Below, piece after piece: positions 1-9,016 of a stretch of DNA of 64,000 nt. The position numbers and the translations under genes are program-made. The notes under the pieces are model-generated. The model was not told the origin of the DNA. It was given only the letters and a program-made list of their open reading frames with translations, and did not search any database. The stretch comes from Victivallaceae bacterium (GTDB taxonomy: Bacteria > Verrucomicrobiota > Lentisphaeria > Victivallales > Victivallaceae). The stretch lies in the NCBI GenBank assembly GCA_021647315.1, contig JAKIUY010000006.1, forward strand, positions 19,654-83,653, read 5' to 3'. Positions within the stretch are counted from its first letter, which is position 1. Each line of letters begins with the position of its first letter.

Positions 1-1
1 A

Positions 2-91
2 AAGGAGCGGGTGCCGCTGATAATTGAACCGCGTGAACATAATGAACGATATTTAATGGCGAAAAAGAAAAAACTTGGACATATGTTTTAA
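2..91 (+). CDS. ribBA: RibBA (GTP cyclohydrolase II) C-terminus, partial
   Basis: Only the last 29 codons and the stop are in the window; the gene begins upstream. The residues ERVPLIIEPREHNERYL followed by a Lys-rich KLGHMF end match the C-terminal tail of GTP cyclohydrolase II, which opens GTP to start riboflavin synthesis. In many bacteria this domain is fused behind DHBP synthase (RibB). The next gene is lumazine synthase, which supports a riboflavin operon. Whether the full protein is RibA or fused RibBA cannot be seen here. Confidence 0.8.
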   Translation, partial: KERVPLIIEPREHNERYLMAKKKKLGHMF

Positions 92-164
92 AGTGTCCAG
101 TAATCTTACACGAAAAGTTTTTAATCAATTTACCCGTCACGGGTAATAAACGGAGGATGTAATA

Positions 165-641
165 ATGAAAACAGGCACAATCTACGAAGGTAATTTGCAA
201 GCGGATGGGCTTAAATTTGGTATTGTCTGCGGCCGCTTTAATGAATTTTTTGTCAGTAAACTGCTTGATGGCGCGATTGATACAGTTGTTCGTCATGGCG
301 GCACTGCTAAAGCAATTGATGTGGCCTGGGTGCCTGGAGCTTATGAAGTTCCATTTGCCGCTAAAAAATTTATCGAAAAGGGTGGCTACGATGCAATTAT
401 CGCTCTTGGCGTGGTTATTCAGGGCTCAACTCCGCATGCTGGTTATATTAATGCTGAAGTCTCCAAGGCGCTGGCTCAGCTTTCCTTGGGAAGTGGTGTG
501 CCAGTCGCTTATGGTATGGTTACTGCGGATAATATTGAACAGGCGATTGAGCGCAGTGGGACCAAAGCGGGCAACAAGGGTGCGGATGCGGCAATGGCAG
601 CGATGGAAATGGCTAATTTAAATCAGGCATTTGCCAAATGA
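165..641 (+). CDS. ribH: 6,7-dimethyl-8-ribityllumazine synthase
   Basis: 158 aa, the usual size for lumazine synthase, which condenses 5-amino-6-ribitylamino-uracil with 3,4-dihydroxy-2-butanone 4-phosphate in riboflavin synthesis. The sequence shows [15 protein letters not shown] near residue 24, the [13 protein letters not shown] substrate loop near 56-68, and [15 protein letters not shown] with the catalytic His. The usual Arg of the VIRG motif is Gln here. A GGAGG ribosome binding site lies 8-9 bases before the ATG. The stop overlaps the nusB start (ATGA), so the two are translationally coupled behind ribBA. Confidence 0.95.
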   Translation: MKTGTIYEGNLQADGLKFGIVCGRFNEFFVSKLLDGAIDTVVRHGGTAKAIDVAWVPGAYEVPFAAKKFIEKGGYDAIIALGVVIQGSTPHAGYINAEVSKALAQLSLGSGVPVAYGMVTADNIEQAIERSGTKAGNKGADAAMAAMEMANLNQAFAK

Positions 642-1138
642 GTTTGACAACAAAAAAATCTCAGGTTCATTACCGGCATCTCGGACGTGAAATGGCTCTG
701 CAGTTTATGTTTCAGTGCGATGTGGTAGAGTGCGACGATGATAATTCAGTTATGGAGCGCTTTTGGGAACAGTTGAAAAGCTCAATTGATGAATGTGATG
801 AACGGCTCTTTCGGCGTGGCCGCAGATATGCTGAATCATTGATTGCCAGTGTTAAGAATGAACAGATATTGATTGATGAGAAAATTAGTAAGTTTTCTGA
901 AAGCTGGGATATTGACCGGATGACAGTTGTTGATCGTAATATTGTCAGAATTGCAGTTGATGAAATGCTTTTCGTGCCGGAGATACCGCCGGTCGTGAGT
1001 ATTGATGAAGCCGTGACGCTGGCACTTGAGTTCAGCGACGAACGGGCAATGATATTTATTAACGGTATCCTCAATGCTTTGAAAGATAGTTTGAAACGTC
1101 CGCCGAGAGAGAAGGTCGAATCTCTTGGCAAGATTTGA
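638..1138 (+). CDS. nusB: Transcription antitermination factor NusB
   Basis: 166 aa all-helical NusB. The N-terminal [16 protein letters not shown] is the Arg-rich RNA-contact helix, and the C-terminal half has [15 protein letters not shown] and [15 protein letters not shown], both NusB hallmarks. NusB binds boxA RNA with S10 (NusE) in rRNA antitermination. The ATG overlaps the ribH stop by 4 bases; ribH-nusB linkage is common in bacteria. The short extra C-terminal tail ([14 protein letters not shown]) is not conserved in the family as I know it. Confidence 0.93.
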   Translation: MSLTTKKSQVHYRHLGREMALQFMFQCDVVECDDDNSVMERFWEQLKSSIDECDERLFRRGRRYAESLIASVKNEQILIDEKISKFSESWDIDRMTVVDRNIVRIAVDEMLFVPEIPPVVSIDEAVTLALEFSDERAMIFINGILNALKDSLKRPPREKVESLGKI

Positions 1139-1147
1139 GGTTTCACT

Positions 1148-1232
1148 TCCGCTTCCGCCTGCCTGTGGCAGACAGGTAGCGATGTAGGAGCGGAGTTTTA
1201 AGCGGCATCTGCCTTCAGGTGCCATCTGATTA
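1148..1232 (+). repeat. Dispersed repeat family C, full copy
   Basis: A segment ending GCCTTCAGGTGCCATCTGAT recurs at 45382-45444 (same strand), as a fragment at 53028-53071, and inverted at 62129-62163. This copy also carries a short inverted repeat (CCTGCCTG around TGGCAGACAGG). It abuts the ftsY start region: the AGGA ahead of the ftsY ATG sits at the repeat's right edge. It shows no coding potential of its own. Confidence 0.75.
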
Positions 1233-1244
1233 GGAATATTTATT

Positions 1245-2168
1245 ATGAAGACAATTTTTTCAGTATTTAAACGAGGTTTACAGAAGACGACAACTTCGAT
1301 GTCGCGTTCTCTTGCTTCGGTGTTTTCCGGAACTGCGGTATGGGATGATGAAACGTTTGAAGATCTTGAGGCAATGCTGATTTCAGCTGATTTCGGCGTC
1401 AAAGCTGCTTTAAATATCGTTGATGATATTCGTGATCGCTATTCGCGCGGTATGATTGAGACTTCAGATGATATTTTCAAAGTTGCCGCAGAAGATGTCT
1501 GCACTATTTTACAACGCAATATCCGCCCGGTAAATTATCAGTCTGGCGCACCGACAATTATAATGATGATCGGAGTTAACGGTAGTGGTAAGACGACAAC
1601 GGCGGGGAAACTTGCCGCACGCTGGGTCGGTGATAATAGAAAAGTTATGCTTGCCGCATGTGATACGTTTCGGGCAGCCGCGGTTGAACAGTTAACCTTA
1701 TGGAGTGAACGCACTGGCTCGTCGATGATTTCTGCTCTGCATGGTGCAGATCCGGCTTCAGTCGCTTTTGATGCCACTAAGGCAGCCATTGCCAGAAATA
1801 TGGATGTACTACTGCTTGATACTGCTGGACGTCAGCATAATAACAAGGGGTTGATGGAGGAGCTGGCGAAAATGCGGCGTTCAATTGTCAAGGCATGTCC
1901 TGGAGCTCCGCATGAAGTGTGGCTGACGGTGGATGCCAGTCTGGGTTCCAATGCGGTCAATCAGGCGCGGGAATTTTCACGTTTTGCAGATATAACCGGG
2001 CTGATATTGACCAAGCTTGACGGTACTGGTAAAGGCGGAATGGCGGTAGCATTGCAACAGGAATTTTCCTTGCCGGTCTTTTTTGTCGGGCTTGGCGAAC
2101 AACCTGATGACCTGCAGCCGTTTGACCCCGGTTTTTACTCATCAGCACTGTTCGGTGTAGGTAAATGA
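1245..2168 (+). CDS. ftsY: Signal recognition particle receptor FtsY
   Basis: 307 aa SRP-type GTPase, the compact FtsY form without a long acidic N-terminal A domain. Motifs in order: P-loop GVNGSGKTTTAGKLA (about 104-118), DTFRAAAVEQL (G2), DTAGRQHNNKGLMEEL (G3) and TKLDGTGKGG (G4/G5). It docks the ribosome-SRP complex at the Sec translocon by pairing with the GTPase Ffh. AGGA precedes the ATG. The stop overlaps the start of the next gene (ATGA), suggesting cotranscription. Confidence 0.95.
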   Translation: MKTIFSVFKRGLQKTTTSMSRSLASVFSGTAVWDDETFEDLEAMLISADFGVKAALNIVDDIRDRYSRGMIETSDDIFKVAAEDVCTILQRNIRPVNYQSGAPTIIMMIGVNGSGKTTTAGKLAARWVGDNRKVMLAACDTFRAAAVEQLTLWSERTGSSMISALHGADPASVAFDATKAAIARNMDVLLLDTAGRQHNNKGLMEELAKMRRSIVKACPGAPHEVWLTVDASLGSNAVNQAREFSRFADITGLILTKLDGTGKGGMAVALQQEFSLPVFFVGLGEQPDDLQPFDPGFYSSALFGVGK

Positions 2169-3505
2169 GGTTTCGGTTCGCAAGCGTTAAAATATTATTG
2201 ATATTGATGCTGTCATTGCCGGTATTGCTGATTAATGCTGCTGATTTTAAATTAGATCAACTACTTGCTGAACAGAATAAATTATGGCAAAACTCGCCGA
2301 AGACTTTTGTCGCAAAATGTGGCTGGACGAAGTTCAAATGGAACAGTGCAAAAAAAAATTCACTCTACTATTCTGCGGTCAAAGGCGGCAAGCTTATGCT
2401 CGGAAAATCGCGGATAATCGAAATTGTCGCGCGGTTTAGCGATAAGAGGTTGCAACGGCTTGAAATCTCCCTCTATAATCGCGGGGATGCCGGTGACGTG
2501 ACGGTAAAAGTTTTTGAGCATAAACTTATGACAGTGAGAACCTACCTAAATCAGCTTTTGGATTATGACCGAACCCCGGAGAAACTTCGCAAACGTCTCG
2601 CAGGCAGCAAAATTTTTCATTCAATCTGGGAAACTAAATTTGCTGTGGCTAAATTGCGATGGAGTTTAAGTAAATTTAATAGAACAGAACGTCCGGAGTT
2701 TATTTCGCTTTATCTTTATTCTCCAAATGGTAAAATGCAGTCAGCAAAAGCTTCAGTCAGTAAGAAATTATTGCCGGAACGGGTTCAACATGATAAGGAT
2801 GGCGGTAAATATCTTGAATTGCCGATGGTTGACCAAGGTGCTAAAGGGTACTGTGTGGTCGCAGTTCTGGAACGGGTTATGAAGTATTACGGTTCGGATA
2901 TTGATCAGCATATGCTTGCTGAACTGGTCAGTGCTTCGGCGGCATACGGCACTAGTCTCAAGGAAATGGTTAATGCGCTGAAAGAGGCTGATCATAAACT
3001 GGGGGTTAAATTCAAACTGCTCTATCAAAATCAGGCGATAAGCGAATATTCAAGTTTTACCACACTGATAAAACGGTATAATAAACTGGCACGCAAAGCC
3101 GGGAATAAACGGCTTAAAATAGACAAGTTTACCGCGAGTTACGAGAAGCAAAGATATTATGACCCGTTGAAGTTTCTTCATGTTGTAAATCCAGACATTT
3201 ATGCGGATGTGCGCATGAAATATTACCGTTCTGATAGCAAACGTTTTTTCCGTGATATTGAAAAATATATTACGCTTGGTATTCCAGTACTGTGGAGTGT
3301 GCAACTCGGAATTTTTCCTGAACAGGGCAAAAAGCAGTCGAACGGTGGACATCTGCGACTGATTGTCGGCTTTAATAAAGCTACTGAAACCATTTTTTAT
3401 TCCGATACATGGGGCAAAGGGCATGAATTGAAAAAGATGCCATACAAACAGGCGTGGGCGATGAGTACAGGTCTCTATCTGATGCCGCCAAGGTTTCAAC
3501 GTTAA
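2165..3505 (+). CDS. Secreted C39-like cysteine peptidase family protein
   Basis: 446 aa with an N-terminal hydrophobic signal peptide (ILLILMLSLPVLLINAADF). The middle is of unknown fold. The C-terminal half looks like a peptidase C39-like/papain-fold domain: LPMVDQGAKGYCVVAVLERV (about 219-238) supplies the Gln and probable nucleophilic Cys, and GGHLRLIVGFN followed by YSDTWGKG near the end gives the His and Asp/Asn region. It starts 4 bases inside ftsY, so it may be cotranscribed, but it shares no obvious function. The substrate is unknown. Confidence 0.65.
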   Translation: MRFRFASVKILLILMLSLPVLLINAADFKLDQLLAEQNKLWQNSPKTFVAKCGWTKFKWNSAKKNSLYYSAVKGGKLMLGKSRIIEIVARFSDKRLQRLEISLYNRGDAGDVTVKVFEHKLMTVRTYLNQLLDYDRTPEKLRKRLAGSKIFHSIWETKFAVAKLRWSLSKFNRTERPEFISLYLYSPNGKMQSAKASVSKKLLPERVQHDKDGGKYLELPMVDQGAKGYCVVAVLERVMKYYGSDIDQHMLAELVSASAAYGTSLKEMVNALKEADHKLGVKFKLLYQNQAISEYSSFTTLIKRYNKLARKAGNKRLKIDKFTASYEKQRYYDPLKFLHVVNPDIYADVRMKYYRSDSKRFFRDIEKYITLGIPVLWSVQLGIFPEQGKKQSNGGHLRLIVGFNKATETIFYSDTWGKGHELKKMPYKQAWAMSTGLYLMPPRFQR

Positions 3506-3709
3506 TTTACTTTGTTACGCAAGCGAATATATAGTGCACTGCACTGGAAATCTCAATTTTATTCGTCTGATAAAGGATTTTTTTTCTTGCAGGGTTGAAA
3601 TTTTGCTTTTCAGGTGTTAATTTTAACAGATAGTCTTGTATAGAAAAGAGGCATAGTGAAAATAAGTTTAAATCATACAGGTTTTTAATCATAAAAGTTT
3701 GAGGTATTC

Positions 3710-5311
3710 ATGTTTAAGAAAATCCAGGGTGTGCTGCTCGTAAGTGTCGTTGTGATGTTGTTTGGCTGCTATAGCAGTGAAGAAGAATTCCGTGACGAGC
3801 GCGTTAAAAAAGCCAAGAAACATTACGAAGAGATTAACAAAAAAGTAATTCCTGCGGGCAAAATATTTACGTTGCCGGAATGTATTAGGCTGGCACTTGA
3901 GCAGAATCTTGATTTGAAAGTATTTGAATTACGTGAAGCGGTTAATCGTGAACGCAAAACTGCCGCAATGCTCGGTATGCTGCCTGAACTTAATGTAAGC
4001 ATGGATGCAACCCATCGTAATAATGAACCGGGTTCAAGCAGTGAAAATATTAAAACCGGTGCTCAAACTTTTGCGCCGAGTAAAAGTTCTGAAAAAGATG
4101 AAGTTGCTTTTAAACTTGAGATGGCACTTAGTACGCTTGACTTTGGTTTGGCATACTTTAATTCATCGCAAGCACATGACCGGATGATTCTTACCAGGCA
4201 ACAGACCAGACGCGCGGCGCAAAATCTGAAACTTGATGTGGTTAAAACTTATCTTAAAGTAGCAGCAGCGCAGGATGCGATTGAGACCACTGAAGCACTG
4301 ATTAAGAAATGTCATAATATTCAGAAAGTTATTACAGAGTTGATGAAGTCGAAACGTGTCTCCGCAATGCGTCTGCTGGATGAACGTAAACGTTTCATCA
4401 GACTTGAAAAACGCTTGATGACTTATCGGCGCAGTTATAATAATGCCTGCATCGAACTTCGGGCTTTGATGGGCTATCTGCCGATTAATGATATTCGGGT
4501 CGATACTAGTGCTTTGAAAGAGATTACCGTGGTTGATTTGCCGAGTATTGATACTTTGGAAAAAATCGCTCTGGTTGAACGTCCTGAGCTTTATCAGCTT
4601 GATATTCAAGTCAGTATCACAGTGACTGAAGCACGTAAAACTATTCTGATGATGTTCCCCAACGTTCGGATCTTTGCTGATTTTAACAATTCTTCCAATA
4701 AATTTCTCTACCACCAGAGTTGGTGGGAAATAGGGATAAGAGCTGCTTATAACCTGCTTAAACTTCCTGAACAGGTTGCCAAATATTATGCAATTGAAAC
4801 CGAAGCTGATGAGCTGGCGATGCGTACTTTGGCACTCTCAATCGGGGTCATGTCGCAGGTGCGGATTGCTCAGGCCAATATTGATGATGTTCGGGAACGT
4901 TATGAACTTGATAATAAAGTTTACCAGGCTTATGCTGATCATTTGAAAGTTGCGTTGGGTAACTATCAAGCTGGTGGTGCCCTGTCAAAACTTGAAATCA
5001 ATCGGCTTGAACTCGAAACTGCTGAAACCGAAATTGATCGCCTTTTAGCATTGAGCAATTACTACCTTTCATACTATCGTCTGCTGAATACTGTCGGTGT
5101 TACTTCACTTGACAAGGAGACAGTAAAAACTATTATGGCTGAAATTCAACGTTCAGATAGGTTGAAAGCGGAGAAAAAAGAGCAGTTGGTCAGGGCAAGA
5201 GAAGCGATAAAAGATACTTCTGATACTTTCAACGGTGTAGATCTGAGAGATAACACTACGACCGAGAACGAGCGGGCTAAGCTTGATGCTTTGCTTGCAG
5301 ATGCAAAATAA
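3710..5311 (+). CDS. TolC-like outer membrane efflux lipoprotein
   Basis: 533 aa with a lipoprotein signal peptide (lipobox LFGC at residues 17-20) followed by a charged linker. LPECIRLALEQNLDLKVFE (about 49-67) is a typical opening of the outer membrane efflux (OEP/TolC) repeat. The rest is long amphipathic helix with few prolines, as expected for the alpha-barrel tunnel. No inner-membrane pump or membrane-fusion partner is adjacent, so the export substrate cannot be inferred. GAGG precedes the ATG, and a terminator follows at 5352-5385. Confidence 0.8.
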   Translation: MFKKIQGVLLVSVVVMLFGCYSSEEEFRDERVKKAKKHYEEINKKVIPAGKIFTLPECIRLALEQNLDLKVFELREAVNRERKTAAMLGMLPELNVSMDATHRNNEPGSSSENIKTGAQTFAPSKSSEKDEVAFKLEMALSTLDFGLAYFNSSQAHDRMILTRQQTRRAAQNLKLDVVKTYLKVAAAQDAIETTEALIKKCHNIQKVITELMKSKRVSAMRLLDERKRFIRLEKRLMTYRRSYNNACIELRALMGYLPINDIRVDTSALKEITVVDLPSIDTLEKIALVERPELYQLDIQVSITVTEARKTILMMFPNVRIFADFNNSSNKFLYHQSWWEIGIRAAYNLLKLPEQVAKYYAIETEADELAMRTLALSIGVMSQVRIAQANIDDVRERYELDNKVYQAYADHLKVALGNYQAGGALSKLEINRLELETAETEIDRLLALSNYYLSYYRLLNTVGVTSLDKETVKTIMAEIQRSDRLKAEKKEQLVRAREAIKDTSDTFNGVDLRDNTTTENERAKLDALLADAK

Positions 5312-5351
5312 GTTTCGGTACGGAATAATTTTTCTATGTACTGTGAAATAA

Positions 5352-5385
5352 GGCGGATTCATTTGATTGATGAATTCGTCTTTTT
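5352..5385 (+). terminator. Intrinsic terminator after the TolC-like gene
   Basis: GGCGGATTCAT and ATGAATTCGTC form an 11-bp stem with two G-T pairs and a 7-base loop (TTGATTG), followed at once by TTTTT. It begins 40 bases after the stop codon. Confidence 0.75.
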
Positions 5386-5464
5386 CATTTTTGTCGGTTG
5401 TGAAAACGACTCGGTGCATGCTATATTACATGATATTTTTTTATCTAATAGAAATTATATTTTT

Positions 5465-5521
5465 GACAGGATAACAGGATTAGACAGGATAAAAAAATCT
5501 TGTCCATCCTGTTATCCTGTC
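5465..5521. repeat. Long inverted repeat (ACAGGAT-rich hairpin)
   Basis: GACAGGATAACAGGAT at 5465-5480 pairs exactly with ATCCTGTTATCCTGTC at 5506-5521. The inner AGACAGGAT/ATCTTGTCC segments extend the stem imperfectly around an A-rich loop. The arms themselves repeat ACAGGAT. The hairpin lies about 100 bases upstream of dapL. Confidence 0.85.
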
Positions 5522-5619
5522 TGAAAAGTTCCGGCAAAGCCGGTTATGTTTATAATTTGCATAAACTACCCCAAAACGGGTTAGTGGTTCGCACAAAAAT
5601 AACGAGGAATTTTAATATT

Positions 5620-6855
5620 ATGGAAAGCTTTTTACAGACAAACTTTGCTGAACGCATCGGTGGTGATAAATTTGGCAAAGATACGGCAGTTTATAAATTT
5701 GAAAAAATTAAACGGGCAAAACGGGCCGCAATGGAAGCCAACCCGGATATCGAACTGATTGATATGGGGGTAGGGGAACCGGATGATATGGCTTTCCCGA
5801 AAGTAATCGAAACTTTAATCCGTGAAGCGGCTGATTGGAATAACCGTACTTATGCTGATAACGGAATTGATGAGTTTAAACAGGCCGCCGCAACTTACAT
5901 GGATGAACTTTATGGAGTGAAACTTAATCCTGTGACTGAGGTTGTTCATGCGGTCGGTAGTAAATCCGCCCTGGCGATGTTGCCGGCAGTTTTTATTAAC
6001 CCCGGCGATATTACTATTATGACGATTCCAGGCTACCCGGTTATGGGAACTTGGACCAAATATTTTGAAGGTGAAGTAGTCAATCTGCCACTGCTTGAAG
6101 AAAATGGGTTTAAACCGGATTTGGATAGCCTGACTGCCGATCAGTGTAAACGGGCCAAACTGCTTTATCTTAATTATCCCAATAATCCGACCGGTGCTTC
6201 AGCAGATAGAGCATTTTTTGCTAAAGCGATCAGTTTTGCCAAAGCCAATGATATTCTGATTGTTTCTGATGCCGCTTATGCGCCACTCAATTTCAAAGGT
6301 GATCCGCTCAGTATTCTTTCATTACCGGGTGGTATGGATGTTGCGGTTGAACTGCACAGTATGTCTAAGGGATTCAATATGACCGGCTGGCGGTTGAGCT
6401 GGGTATGTGGTAATGAACTTGCGGTGAAGGCGTTTGCCAGCGTTAAGGATAATGCTGACAGCGGACAGTTCGCGGCAATTCAGAAAGCCGCAGCCGTTGC
6501 TTTGGCAAATCAGGCTGAAATTACCCCGAAGATTTGTGATAAATATGAACGTCGGCTGAAAAGTATGGCCGCTTCGTTGCATAAAATCGGTTTCCCGGCA
6601 AAAGTTCCGGAAGGTTCTTTTTACCTCTATGTGAAAGCACCGAAAGGGATAAAAGGCGGCGAAACATTCAATTCCGGTGAAGATTTCAGTCAATGGCTGA
6701 TTAAAGAAAAACTGATCAGTTCTGTGCCGTGGGATGATGCCGGTAACTTTGTCCGGTTCGGTGCTACATTTGTTGCCCGTGGCGGTATTGAAGAAGAACA
6801 GCAGGTGCTTGATGAATTCGGTAAACGTTTCAGTGGACTTGAGTTTGTCTGGTAA
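5620..6855 (+). CDS. dapL: LL-diaminopimelate aminotransferase (class I/II PLP)
   Basis: 411 aa fold-type I aminotransferase. It shows IDMGVGEPDDMAFPKV near the N-terminus, YPNNPTGA near 190, SDAAYAPL, and the PLP-lysine motif SMSKGFNMTGWRLSW. The SKxFNMTGWR form and length fit DapL, which makes LL-diaminopimelate directly from tetrahydrodipicolinate for lysine and peptidoglycan and is common in PVC bacteria. A related aspartate-type aminotransferase cannot be excluded. The start at 5620 has GAGG 12 bases upstream and gives the normal N-terminus; the longer reading from 5500 runs through a hairpin. Confidence 0.75.
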   Translation: MESFLQTNFAERIGGDKFGKDTAVYKFEKIKRAKRAAMEANPDIELIDMGVGEPDDMAFPKVIETLIREAADWNNRTYADNGIDEFKQAAATYMDELYGVKLNPVTEVVHAVGSKSALAMLPAVFINPGDITIMTIPGYPVMGTWTKYFEGEVVNLPLLEENGFKPDLDSLTADQCKRAKLLYLNYPNNPTGASADRAFFAKAISFAKANDILIVSDAAYAPLNFKGDPLSILSLPGGMDVAVELHSMSKGFNMTGWRLSWVCGNELAVKAFASVKDNADSGQFAAIQKAAAVALANQAEITPKICDKYERRLKSMAASLHKIGFPAKVPEGSFYLYVKAPKGIKGGETFNSGEDFSQWLIKEKLISSVPWDDAGNFVRFGATFVARGGIEEEQQVLDEFGKRFSGLEFVW

Positions 6856-6910
6856 ATTTGCAGGATGTAATTTTATTGATGAATTACTAAGGTTATAAAG
6901 CCTGCAAATT
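6855..6910. repeat. 10-bp inverted repeat after dapL
   Basis: AATTTGCAGG at 6855-6864, touching the dapL stop codon, is matched by CCTGCAAATT at 6901-6910 around a 36-base loop. It may form a stem in the 3' end of the dapL transcript; there is no T tract. Confidence 0.5.
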
Positions 6911-7061
6911 GTGATGCTTCGCACCGGGAAAAATGTGGGTGCGGCGAATAATATAATGTGGGAGCCGATCTCCGAGCGGCGAATGTCTTTTAAAATGATG
7001 GAAAAAATCTGCCCATTACGGGCATTAACCCTTCGCAATATGCGGAAAAGGAGTACGAATA

Positions 7062-7283
7062 ATGGAAAATAAAATTAGAGAAAAACTTGAGTCGCTGCGA
7101 GTTCACCTGCAGGCGGATGGTGGTGATATGGAAATTGTTGAGATTGAAGGTAAGACTGTGAGACTCAGACTTCAGGGAGCATGTGGTACTTGTCCGCATG
7201 CAACTATGACCATAAAGGACGGGCTCGAACGTATTCTGCGTGAAGAAATTGATCCTGAAATCCTTATTGAACGGGTAATGTAG
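7062..7283 (+). CDS. NifU-like Fe-S scaffold domain protein
   Basis: 73 aa, only the NifU C-terminal domain. LQADGGDMEIVEIEGKTVRLRLQGACGTCPHATMTIK contains the conserved DGGD and the CxxC pair (CGTC, near 46-49) that hold a transient 4Fe-4S cluster for delivery to target proteins. The domain is full length and stands alone, as in many Nfu proteins. AAAAGGAG precedes the ATG. The stop touches the stop codon of the convergent lipoprotein gene with no base between them. Confidence 0.9.
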   Translation: MENKIREKLESLRVHLQADGGDMEIVEIEGKTVRLRLQGACGTCPHATMTIKDGLERILREEIDPEILIERVM

Positions 7284-7625
7284 TTAAAATAATTTGAAAA
7301 TATTGCGCTTTTTCTTACTGTCCTGTTCTTTGTAGTATTCATTGAGGTATTGCTGTTCATAACTGTTGAGAGATGAATTGAGGTTGCTTTTTGTCGCTCC
7401 TTTATCAGGTTTCAAACCGAATACGGTATTTTTTAACTGGCGTTGGCGTTTTTGATGTGGCGTAAGCTTGGCTTCTCGCTCTGCCTCTATTAACTCAGCC
7501 TCTATTAACTCAGCCTCTGGATTCTTTTTCTTGGGTGCTGGGTTAAAGTAGGTGCGAAAACTTTTGCAGCTGGTCAGCGAAACAATTATCAGAGCACCGC
7601 TGATTAATATCAATAACTTGTTCAT
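7284..7625 (-). CDS. Small lipoprotein with EAELI repeat, unknown function
   Basis: 113 aa from the ATG at 7625, which has AAGGA upstream and gives a clean lipoprotein signal (MNKLLILISGALIIVSLTSC). A longer TTG-started reading exists but lacks support. After the lipidated Cys the protein is basic and low in complexity, with a short in-frame duplication (EAELI EAELI EAE) encoded by a 15-bp tandem repeat at about 7485-7520. No known domain is recognised. It is probably anchored in a membrane facing the periplasm. Confidence 0.6.
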   Translation of the reverse strand: MNKLLILISGALIIVSLTSCKSFRTYFNPAPKKKNPEAELIEAELIEAEREAKLTPHQKRQRQLKNTVFGLKPDKGATKSNLNSSLNSYEQQYLNEYYKEQDSKKKRNIFKLF

Positions 7626-7656
7626 TGCAGAATTCCTTATTTTTATAAAATATAAA

Positions 7657-7750
7657 TTAATACACAAGTGCATTCTTTTAGCTAGTTTTCTGTGCGTAAT
7701 CAAGATTAACTGCGCAGCTTTTTAATAGCTTTCAGATCACACAATGGTAT
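7657..7750 (+). repeat. Dispersed repeat family B, copy 1
   Basis: About 95 bases, with ACACAAGTGCATTCT, TAGCTAGTTTT, AACTGCGCAGCT and TTTAATAGCTTT in order. The same ordered blocks recur at 60510-60603, inverted at 20465-20561, and truncated at 52919-52980. This copy lies between the lipoprotein start and the Smr gene and would fall in both 5' regions. Confidence 0.8.
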
Positions 7751-7792
7751 AAACCTTACTCGAATGGGTATAACATAACCTCGGTTTATGGA

Positions 7793-8038
7793 ATGTTCAA
7801 TTTTGATATTACAATTGATTTGCATGGTTGTGTGGTTGAAGAGGCACTCGTTATGCTGGAAGAGCGATGTTTTGTTGAACACTCACGCAGTATTATGATT
7901 ATCCATGGACGCGGTGATGGCGCCCTTAAAAGTGCGGTTAGAGATTTTGTTCTGCAATGTTCCGACATCAAAGACTATGACTGGGGCGAAGATTTGAACC
8001 TGCCCGGCACGGACGGTATTACGATTGTTTATACCTAG
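7793..8038 (+). CDS. Stand-alone Smr domain protein
   Basis: 81 aa. TIDLHGCVVEEALVMLEE near the start and IMIIHGRGDGALKSAVRDFV in the middle are the two signature segments (LDLHG and HGxGxG) of the Smr domain found at the C-terminus of MutS2, a nucleic-acid nicking or RNA-cleaving module. The domain is complete and there is no MutS part nearby. There is no strong ribosome binding site, so the start is less certain than the family call. Confidence 0.8.
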   Translation: MFNFDITIDLHGCVVEEALVMLEERCFVEHSRSIMIIHGRGDGALKSAVRDFVLQCSDIKDYDWGEDLNLPGTDGITIVYT

Positions 8039-8086
8039 TGTCTGAACTAAAACGCCGGTTATGTTCACTATTTATCAGGAGTTTAA

Positions 8087-8890
8087 ATGAATTGCAATAG
8101 AGAAAAAGTTGCTGCGGCCACGATTAGAATGGTTGAGACTATTGAACGCCTCAGAGCACCGGACGGTTGTCCCTGGGATCAAGAACAGACCCATGAATCA
8201 CTGAAGGAGTGTCTAGTTGAAGAGTGTGCTGAACTGCTTGATGATATCGATGATGGTAACTATGAAGGGATGCTGGGTGAAATCGGTGATGTGATGCTCA
8301 ACGTGGTCATGCAGTCGGTTATTGCTGCTGAAAATGATAAATTCAACTTTGTTGACGTGATGGAAAATTTGAGCAATAAGCTGGTTAGACGCCATCCACA
8401 TGTTTTCGGTGATGCACAGGCTGCTAACCCGGACGAAGTTAAAGTGTTGTGGGATGCCGTAAAAAAGAGTGAAAACAGTCATGTCGAAAAATCTATTCTG
8501 CCTAACGGTCCCCGCAATGTCTCTGCGTTGCTGGCGGCACGCAAAATCCAACGTAAAGCGGCTAAACAGGGTTTTGACTGGCGTGACCAAAATGAAATAA
8601 TTGTCAAGATCCATGAAGAACTGGAAGAGGTTAAACAGGCGATAGCCAATGGCGATGATGTTGAAACTGATCGTGAAATTGGGGATCTGTTATTTGCTGT
8701 GGTTAATCTTGCCCGCTTCAGAGAACGTCAGCCAGCTGAAGATCTGTTGCGTAATACCATTAGAAAGTTTATCCGGCGTTTCCGTTATATCGAGGGACAG
8801 TTTGATTATGACCATAAACAACTAAGTTCCGCTGGCATTGAACGCCTCGAAGCGTTATGGCAGGAAGCTAAAAAATTTGATGTCTGTTAG
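8087..8890 (+). CDS. mazG: Nucleoside triphosphate pyrophosphohydrolase MazG
   Basis: 267 aa, standard length for the double-domain MazG. The N-terminal half has APDGCPWDQEQTHESLKEC, EECAELLDDI and EIGDVMLNVV; the C-terminal half repeats the fold with GFDW, EELEEVKQAI and EIGDLLFAVVNLARF. The EExxE/ExxD residues bind the magnesium for hydrolysis of (d)NTPs to monophosphates, a housecleaning role. GGAG lies 8 bases before the ATG. It follows the Smr gene by 48 bases. Confidence 0.95.
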   Translation: MNCNREKVAAATIRMVETIERLRAPDGCPWDQEQTHESLKECLVEECAELLDDIDDGNYEGMLGEIGDVMLNVVMQSVIAAENDKFNFVDVMENLSNKLVRRHPHVFGDAQAANPDEVKVLWDAVKKSENSHVEKSILPNGPRNVSALLAARKIQRKAAKQGFDWRDQNEIIVKIHEELEEVKQAIANGDDVETDREIGDLLFAVVNLARFRERQPAEDLLRNTIRKFIRRFRYIEGQFDYDHKQLSSAGIERLEALWQEAKKFDVC

Positions 8891-9016
8891 AGTAACAATT
8901 GATTTTAAATAGGTTGCAGGCAGTGCGTGCCTGTTAAAGTGGGATTGACCTCCTGGTCAGGAAGAGAATTATTTTATTCATCTGCTACAATGTTAAATTA
9001 AAATGAGGAATATTCA

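Larger units (their letters stand above)
5312..5619. other. Intergenic stretch with terminator and long hairpin
   Basis: This 308-base gap holds the terminator at 5352-5385 and a long inverted repeat at 5465-5521. Nothing protein-coding is visible. An in-frame ATG at 5500 would extend the next gene by 40 residues, but it lies inside the inverted repeat and has no ribosome binding site. Confidence 0.7.

Noticed and set aside
712..1402. Antisense reading frames over nusB and ftsY
   Set aside because: They have no ribosome binding site or family motif and mirror the coding strand of well-recognised genes.
5500..5619. 40-residue N-terminal extension of the aminotransferase
   Set aside because: It starts inside a long inverted repeat, lacks a ribosome binding site, and the ATG at 5620 gives the normal N-terminus with GAGG upstream.
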